This document shows, in pieces, positions 58,353-64,000 of a stretch of 64,000 nt of DNA. Source of the DNA: Tetradesmus obliquus (taxonomy: Eukaryota; Chlorophyta; Chlorophyceae; Sphaeropleales; Scenedesmaceae); NCBI GenBank assembly GCA_030272155.1, contig CP126191.1:9880501-9944500 (forward strand), given 5' to 3'. Below the pieces are notes generated by a model. That model made no database searches. It was given only the letters and a program-made list of their open reading frames with translations, and was not told where the DNA came from. The translations under genes and the position numbers were made by a program. Each line of letters opens with the position of its first letter. Within the stretch, counting starts at the first letter, position 1.

Positions 58353-60161
58353 GCCAGGCGCCAAGCTGACCTACCTGCCCTTTGTGGTCAAGGCGCTCAG
58401 CCTCACCCTGCTCAAGCACCCTGGGCTCAATGTGAGCCTGGAGGCGGGCGGGGCGGCGCTGCTGCAGCGGGCCAGCCACAACATCGGCGTGGCTATGGCC
58501 ACCAGCAATGGGCTGGTGGTGCCAAACGTGAAGCAGGTGGGGCCCGGCATGCAGCCATCCGTGCAGCTGTGTGTGTAAGGTGGTGGTAGATTGTCACCAC
58601 CACCAGCATGGGCTGGTGGTGCCAGATGTGCAGCAGGTGGGGCCCCCATGCAGCCAGCCGTGCAGCTTGTGAGGCCGTGGCTGCCATTCTCTAGCAATAG
58701 GCTGGTGGTGCCTAATGTGCAGCAGGTGGGGTTGTGATGTGTGTGCAGCGGCAGCTGCAGGTTGCAGTAACGTGCAGCTTGGGAGGTGCTGAAGGTGATG
58801 GGTTGTCTGTGCGTGAAGTAAGTGGGATGCAGCAGCAGCTAAGAGCTTAACATCAGGTGTGCAGCGTGTACGGTGATGCTAGGGCTGTGTCTGCACTGCA
58901 CGTCGCTGACTTGCTTCTTTCCTGGCTGGCCGAAGCATGTGTGCTCGATTAGGCACAGGATGCGGTCAATGTAGCAGCAACACAGCAGCCTGGCCAGCGC
59001 CGCTGCTCCTGCAGCTACAACCGCGCGTGCACAGGCGACACAGCTGGCAGTCTCTGTGCTGATGCGATCCTGTGCGTATGTTCGTCTGCTGTCTGCAGGT
59101 GGAGACAAAGTCCATTCCTGAGATTGCGCGGGAGCTGGCACACCTGCAGCAGCTGGCAGCAGCAGGCAGGCTGTCATCAGATGACGTGTCACACGGCAGC
59201 CTCACCATCAGCAACATAGGTGCGCAGCATGTATGCATGGGACGCCTGTTGCACATTGGGATTTGTGACAGCAACATCAGCAGGCAGGCTGTCCACAGAA
59301 GACGTGTCACACGGCAGCCTCACCATCAGCAACATAGGTGCGCAACGTGCATGCATTGGACGCCTGTGACACGCTGGGTATTCGACAGCAACAGCAGCAG
59401 GCTGTCCACAGAAGACGTGTCACACGGCAGCCTCACCATCAGCAACATAGGTGCGCAACGTGTATGCATTAAACGTCTGTGAGACGATGGGGTTTGTTGA
59501 CAGCGGCAGCAGCATGTGCAGTGTGATGCGCTGGCGCAGGATCAGGAAGTTTGTGGTGTCTGTTGAGATCACGTTGTTTGTGTGCGGTCTATGGAGCCAA
59601 GCGTTTGCTCTGTGCAATATTTCAGCGCCGCCGTGCACCCTGCCGGCACCATTTACTCAGCTCTACCCAGCAGTGTGTGTCTCCCCAATCAACCTTACCA
59701 CTGACGAGTCAAGCGCCACAACTGCAGTTGTTGAAGCATCGCATCGCTGCCTTCCTGCACTCCTGCACCCCTGCACCCCGGCTTGCAGCTCCACCCAGCG
59801 GTATGTTGTACTGCAGTCATTCAAGCAACTTATAAGTCAACTCTGCATTGCAAGTGCCACAACTGCACGCAGCAAGCCTTGCTTTGGCTGCACCGCTGCA
59901 CCCCGGCTTGCAGGAACTGTGGGCGGCACCAACGCCACGCCAATGCTCAACCCCCCAGAGGTTGCCATTGTTGCGCTGGGCCGGGTGCAGCCGCTGCCTC
60001 GCTACGATGCCTCAGGAACCAGCCTGGTCAAGAAGCATATCATGAATGTGAGCTGGGGCGGGGACCACCGCGTGGTGGATGGTGCGGCGCTTGCAGAGTT
60101 CAGCAACTACTGGAAGCAGCTGCTGCAGCAGCCGGAGCGGCTGCTGATGCACCTGCGGTGA
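55659..60161 (+). CDS. DBT: Branched-chain 2-oxoacid dehydrogenase E2 (dihydrolipoyl transacylase)
   Basis: Exons 55659-56015, 56237-56313, 56603-57253, 57532-57653, 58358-58536, 59099-59219, 59914-60161: 1755 nt, 584 residues, all phases consistent. Mitochondrial core subunit that transfers branched-chain acyl groups from E1 to CoA during Val/Leu/Ile breakdown. Order: N-terminal presequence of about 95 residues; lipoyl domain ([20 protein letters not shown] … [18 protein letters not shown], lipoyl Lys about 137); a Ser/Ala-rich linker; E1/E3-binding domain ([20 protein letters not shown], about 230-266); an Ala-rich linker; catalytic domain ending [15 protein letters not shown], with the His/Asp pair at about 554 and 558. 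CEVQSDKA and the TGEGI start point to the branched-chain rather than the pyruvate enzyme. The linkers are longer than in animals. Confidence 0.94.
57700..58030 (+). repeat. E2 exon 4 donor-side copies
   Basis: [16 protein letters not shown] plus donor is repeated at 57718-57775, 57842-57888 and, diverged, 57968-58015. Steps are about 120 bp. The first copy ends in GTACGT, the others in GTGCGC or GTGTGT, so splice-donor quality declines with distance from the exon. Confidence 0.88.
58269..58351 (+). repeat. (CTG)n tract before E2 exon 5
   Basis: About 27 CTG/CCG units run up to the acceptor GCGCCAG at 58357. Same position and strand as the tracts in CIA2B, NirK and MSH2. Confidence 0.85.
58600..58735 (+). 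repeat. E2 exon 5 donor-side copies
   Basis: [13 protein letters not shown] plus GTGGGG donor is echoed at 58599-58640 and 58690-58731 (…gggctggtggtgccagatgtgcagcag|gtgggg). Spacing is about 95 bp. Confidence 0.85.
59270..59462 (+). repeat. E2 exon 6 donor-side copies
   Basis: [19 protein letters not shown] plus GTGCGCA donor is repeated at 59282-59337 and 59397-59452, steps of about 118 bp. Both copies read [17 protein letters not shown], so they resemble each other more than the true exon. This is expected if the second arose from the first. Confidence 0.9.
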
Positions 60162-61724
60162 CGCGGGTGGCATGATGCCACAGGCTGTGCACGCGTGCCC
60201 TCATGTTGCGGGGGGTTTGGGGGGAACCGGCACAAAGGGCGGTGCTAGAGTTGATCAGCCTCTCCCTCTACTGTGGAGTAGGGGAATCATGTTACCATTC
60301 AAGCCGTAGCAACGTCGCTATCGGTGCTGGAGTTGGTGTTGCAAGTAGTGCATGGTGGATGCTCGGTGTCATGGAGCGGGGTTAACCAGCTGGAACAGCA
60401 TCAGAGTTGTGGTTTGCTTGTGCAGCGTGTATTGGCAGTATCAGCAGCGGTGTGGCGGTGCAAGCCTGCATATGCTGGCTGCAGCTGCTGCACGCTTGCC
60501 TCGAGTGGACGTGTTCGTGACAGTTGCGTTGCATGCCTGTATATGCTGGCTGCAGCTGCTGCAGCTTGCTTACAGCAGTCAAGTTGACTGCACAGTGCCC
60601 ATGACAGCCGTATGGGGCAGCTGCTTGGCTTGCCAGATGTACATGCCTCACCATATTGTACGCTTTGTGTGGCGCGGCCCTGCCAGGCTTGTTGTGCGCT
60701 GCAAGTGCATGGACTGTGACCTGCGCCAGTTTTCTGCAAGGCGCCTGTACTCATATTCGACATGTATGATACCACCTTTCTTGTATCCTAGCAAGCGGAG
60801 CGGAAGTGCTGCCGCAGCCGCTGCCGCTAACGTCGCTCACATTGCACGATGTATTACTACTGCATATTTTCTATATTTTGGATGGCGTCCTGGACCTTTG
60901 GATATCGCCAGCTGTGCTGCAGCACGTGCATGCATCAGCACGATGCACTGCTTCAAGCACGAAATTTGTGAATTGACTTCACTGCATATGCGGCTACCTA
61001 ACCTGCAGCTCTTTGGGACCTGCTGCCGGTCTCATCGCCGTCGTGGCTGAGTTTTCATGTAACAATGATGTTTTTTTGATGACCACTGGCTGCAAGCATG
61101 CCTGCAGGTGCCGCCCTTTGGGGTGTTGCTTGCGGCGTGGCTAAGTTGGCAGCTGTGGCTCAGTTAGAGCAGTCAACGACTGGCTGAACAGATTCAGCAA
61201 GAAGGGCCTTAGGTGGAATGCAGAAAGTATCCCTTTCTCCCATGTGGACGTGTGTCACCCATCCCTCAGCGGCCAAGGCAGGGGGCATGAGCAGCAATGC
61301 GTGGATTATCTGGTGCGAGCAGCAGCACCTGCGGCGTTCGTGCACAATTATGTGCATAGTATTAGCAAATAGACGTCTCTGTCAATCAAATCTTTCCTTG
61401 CCAACAGCACCTGCAATGTCTTGTGTGCAGGAAACGCCGAACATTACGTTCGGAAAGCAATGTCGCAGGCACGCTTGCCTTGTTGACTGTAAGGAGTATA
61501 CAAGCTTAATTAAAATTGTTTTACAGCGTACAACACAAGAATCAGAGTACCCGTAAAGTGTAACAAATGGGCTGTCTGGGCGACCTCATACGGACCTGAT
61601 GAGGTTCCTCTGCTTTTCCTGTGGTTGATCACCACCCATCGCATTCCTAGTACAGCAGTTGATGTGTTTCTGCAGGGTTGGTACATTCAAACCTAAGAGG
61701 CAGAGAACGCACACGCGCCGTAAA
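60162..61724. other. E2 3' flank; no gene recognised
   Basis: Likely a long 3' UTR followed by spacer. TGTAA, the usual chlorophycean polyadenylation signal, first occurs at about 61057 and again at 61558. Frames on both strands up to 232 codons lack recognisable motifs. Confidence 0.4.
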
Positions 61725-62146
61725 TCAAACACCTTCTAGACAAGTGAGGCAGCAGGTAGACAACTTCAGCATCCGCAGCGTGGTTTTTTTGCAATATAGT
61801 AGACTCAGCTTCTTAAGACGTGAGTGCACTGGTGATACAGCCACGGCCTTGGGCTCCTCATTCTTGCGAGCACGTTCACGGGCTGCAGCTATGTGCAGCT
61901 CTCTCATCTGACATGCAAACAACAAAATGTTCGGAGTGATTTGACATGCGTGATAGTACTGTGTGCAGCACACACAGCAGCAGCAGAAACCAGAATCAAA
62001 TCCAATTTACCGCGTCTGCTCACGCCTTCCTCGTCCTGCCGTGATTCTTCCATGCAGGCATCCGACGCCTGCAGCAGGATTGCTTTTTTGACTGCTGCTG
62101 CTCGATAAAAGAGCGACCGGGGGTGTCCGGGCAGCAGGCCGGGCAT
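61725..62146 (-). CDS. Possible small basic protein, two exons (tentative)
   Basis: Two minus-strand frames can be joined: 62146 down to about 61991 (MPGLLPGHPRSLFYRAAAVKKA … SRQDEEGVSRRGKLDL) and, after a TGTCAG acceptor, about 61911 down to 61725 (MRELHIAAARERARKNEEPK … SRLKKLSLLYCKK). The second segment has the charged, helical composition of a real protein, but I recognise no family and the donor is weak. It would be divergent from the wall-protein gene with only 31 bp between start codons, which argues for caution. Confidence 0.25.
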
Positions 62147-62177
62147 CTAGGTGCTGCTAACAGTCACATCAGTAGCA

Positions 62178-63020
62178 ATGGCAGCTGCAGCCTCACAGCA
62201 GCTCCTGGCACTACTGCTGCTATTGACGGCATCAGCAGTGCCCTTTGCTGCAGCAGCAAGCTTGGAGCTGCAACAGACACAAGCAGTGCCATCACAGACA
62301 GGCAGCAACAGCAGCTTCGGGCGTCGCCTGCTGCAAGCAAATGGTGGCTGCGATACCGAGTGCAGCTTGTATGCAGTTGGCGGGCCCTGCTCACGATTCA
62401 GCTGCCAGTGTGTCAATGGCAACTATGAGGTCACATGGAGCCTGACAGTGAGTCGCAAATGACGGACATATGACGGATGTCATACACCACATGACAACGT
62501 CACAACAACTTTTGATGTAGAGCAACAGCTGTGCACTCTTGCAGGAACCCAGGATGCAGCATGCACCTTCGCACGTTTCCATGATGCCATGTCGCCAAGA
62601 CTCGATGCGGCACACCATGCTCAGCAGGCAAAGTCGCAGAGGCCGATGCTCAGCAGCAAGCAGCACATTTTCAAAGCAAAGCAACACTGTGTACCGACTG
62701 GCTTTCGCTGCTGCAGGGGGCTGCCAGTGGCAATGCCGCCTGCAAGTCGGCCATCTCTTGGGCCTGCTGCATAAAAGGCAGCACCCCAACCTTTGGCAAC
62801 ACAGCCAACGAATGCACCCTGAAGTCCAGCTGCGGCGGCAGCAGCAACTACTGCAATGACGTCGGCACCATGACGTACAGTGTGCCTGCTGGCACCAGCA
62901 GCACCATCTGGTACCTGCATGATGGCCAGTTCAAAGGCGAAGTGGAGTGGTCAGGCGCAAGGCCGTGCGGAGGAGGCGGCCCTGCTGGACAAGGCTGCAG
63001 TGCAATCTCCAAGGTGAGCC

Positions 63021-63079
<59 letters not shown>

Positions 63080-64000
63080 CAGCCAAATGGTGCGCAAGTG
63101 CGCCTCTGTTGTGGCGCAGCAAGACCGTCGACAGCTGCAACAATCACACCAGCAGCAGCGCAGCTGTCCCAGCTGGCACATGCGGTGTCTGTTGGGCGCA
63201 GCAGGAGTGATTAATCAGCTCGCTGACTTGGTTCATTGCTCTGCTGCAGGTCTGCTCAGTGGCAGTGAACCTGGTGAGGGATGCCAACTGCCCAGCCAGC
63301 TGCGGAGGCAGCACACTGCCCACCCCAGCTGTATCACCCTCACCAGCAGCAACACGCAGCCCATCGCCCAGCCCTGCTGTAACCCGCAGCCCATCACCAT
63401 CACCATCGCCAGCAGCGACACCTGCTGTCAACCCGTCTCCCAGCCCTGCTGCAACACGCAGCCCATCACCATCTCCAGCAGCCACACCTGCTGTCAGCCC
63501 CTCTCCTGCAGCACAGGTGGCTTCACCCAGCCCAGCACCAGCACCAGCACCAGCAGTTCCTGCAAGCCCTGCTCCTGCAGGCAGCGGATGCCCTTTCCCA
63601 ATGTGCACAAAGGCGAAGCAGTGCAATGTCGGCAGCTGCGCTAGCGGCAGCGGCTGCATTGGTGAATGCGATCCCTTCGGCGCGTGCAAGTCCAGCAGCT
63701 GCGAGGCCAACAAGATCGGAAATGCTGAGCTCAACTGCCCCAACTCCAACCAATGGTGAGTGTGTGGTCAAACCTCATTCTGGTGTGTATCTGCATATGT
63801 CTGCATATGAGTTGCGCGCTAAAAGGAGCACGGGCAGCTGCGCAACGCCCTTGCAACTCACATGCATGCATAATTATAGATTGCACTGCATCCTCCACGA
63901 GCTTGCTGACCTGCTGCTCTGCTGTGTGCTGCTCTGCACTGCGCAGCCCTGTGAAGGGCTTGAATGACGTCAGCTGTGAGAAGCAGCCAGGGCCTGACGG
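62178..64000 (+). CDS. Secreted hydroxyproline-rich glycoprotein (wall-type), 5' part
   Basis: Exons 62178-62447, 62717-63013, 63250-63755 and 63947 to beyond the window; all junctions are in phase. Residues 1-27 form a signal peptide (LLALLLLLTASAVPFAAAA), followed by RRLLQ at about 49-53, a motif often seen after signal peptides in green-algal secreted proteins. Two Cys-rich blocks follow (CDTECSLYAVGGPC…CQC; then ACKSAISWACC, NECTLKSSCGG, GTSSTIWYLHDGQFKG). Exon 3 encodes an (SP)n/(PSPA)n region of about 85 residues, as in extensins and pherophorins, then another Cys-rich block (CPFPMCTKAKQCNVGSCASGSGCIGECDPFG). It is probably exported to the extracellular matrix with O-glycosylated hydroxyprolines. 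I do not see enough of the pherophorin signature to name that family. The C-terminus is cut by the window end. Confidence 0.85.
63023..63076 (+). repeat. (CAG)n tract at intron 5' end
   Basis: About 17 CAG units start 10 bp after the donor GTGAGC of the wall-protein gene's second intron. Comparable CAG tracts follow the donors of MSH2 exon 3 (15750-15820) and exon 6 (17393-17435). Confidence 0.85.

Overview
The window is nuclear DNA of a green alga, most likely a chlorophycean (Chlamydomonadales/Sphaeropleales type). The evidence is intron-dense genes with AG|GTG-rich splice junctions, very abundant CTG/CAG tracts, a Ser-Pro-rich secreted wall-type protein with an RRLLQ motif after the signal peptide, and plant-type homologues (CIA2B/AE7, a peroxisomal M16 protease, a branched-chain E2). 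All gene models below were assembled by eye. Most close exactly in frame, and I give exon coordinates so they can be tested.

Layout: 1-1540 (-) is the 5' part of a cytochrome P450. 2355-3742 (+) is a complete CIA2B/MIP18 Fe-S assembly gene. 5833-11982 (+) is a copper nitrite reductase (NirK/AniA type) with all copper ligands visible. 14777-26999 (+) is a 19-exon MSH2 mismatch-repair gene. 27770-29500 is a 51-bp minisatellite. 30905-50052 (-) is a 17-exon insulysin-type M16 metalloprotease ending in SKL. A 6.75-kb retroelement (39458-46208) sits in one of its introns. It has identical 869-bp terminal direct repeats, a reverse transcriptase ORF and an overlapping Gly/Arg-rich ORF. 51145-52678 and 53300-54980 (-) are a tandem pair of LRR + HMG-box genes; the first is interrupted by a stop codon. 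55659-60161 (+) is the E2 subunit of branched-chain 2-oxoacid dehydrogenase. 62178-64000 (+) is the 5' part of a hydroxyproline-rich, wall-type glycoprotein.

The genes do not form a pathway; they are ordinary eukaryotic single genes. What unites them is an unusual structural habit. In P450, CIA2B, NirK, MSH2, M16 and E2, introns contain tandem extra copies of the adjacent exon edge, each still carrying its splice donor (copies downstream of the exon) or acceptor (copies upstream). Spacing is usually 100-130 bp. This junction-spanning duplication, with up to about 16 copies in one intron, is the most unusual signal in the window. The second is the retroelement, whose reverse transcriptase is neither Gypsy nor Copia type and whose second ORF starts inside the end of the first.
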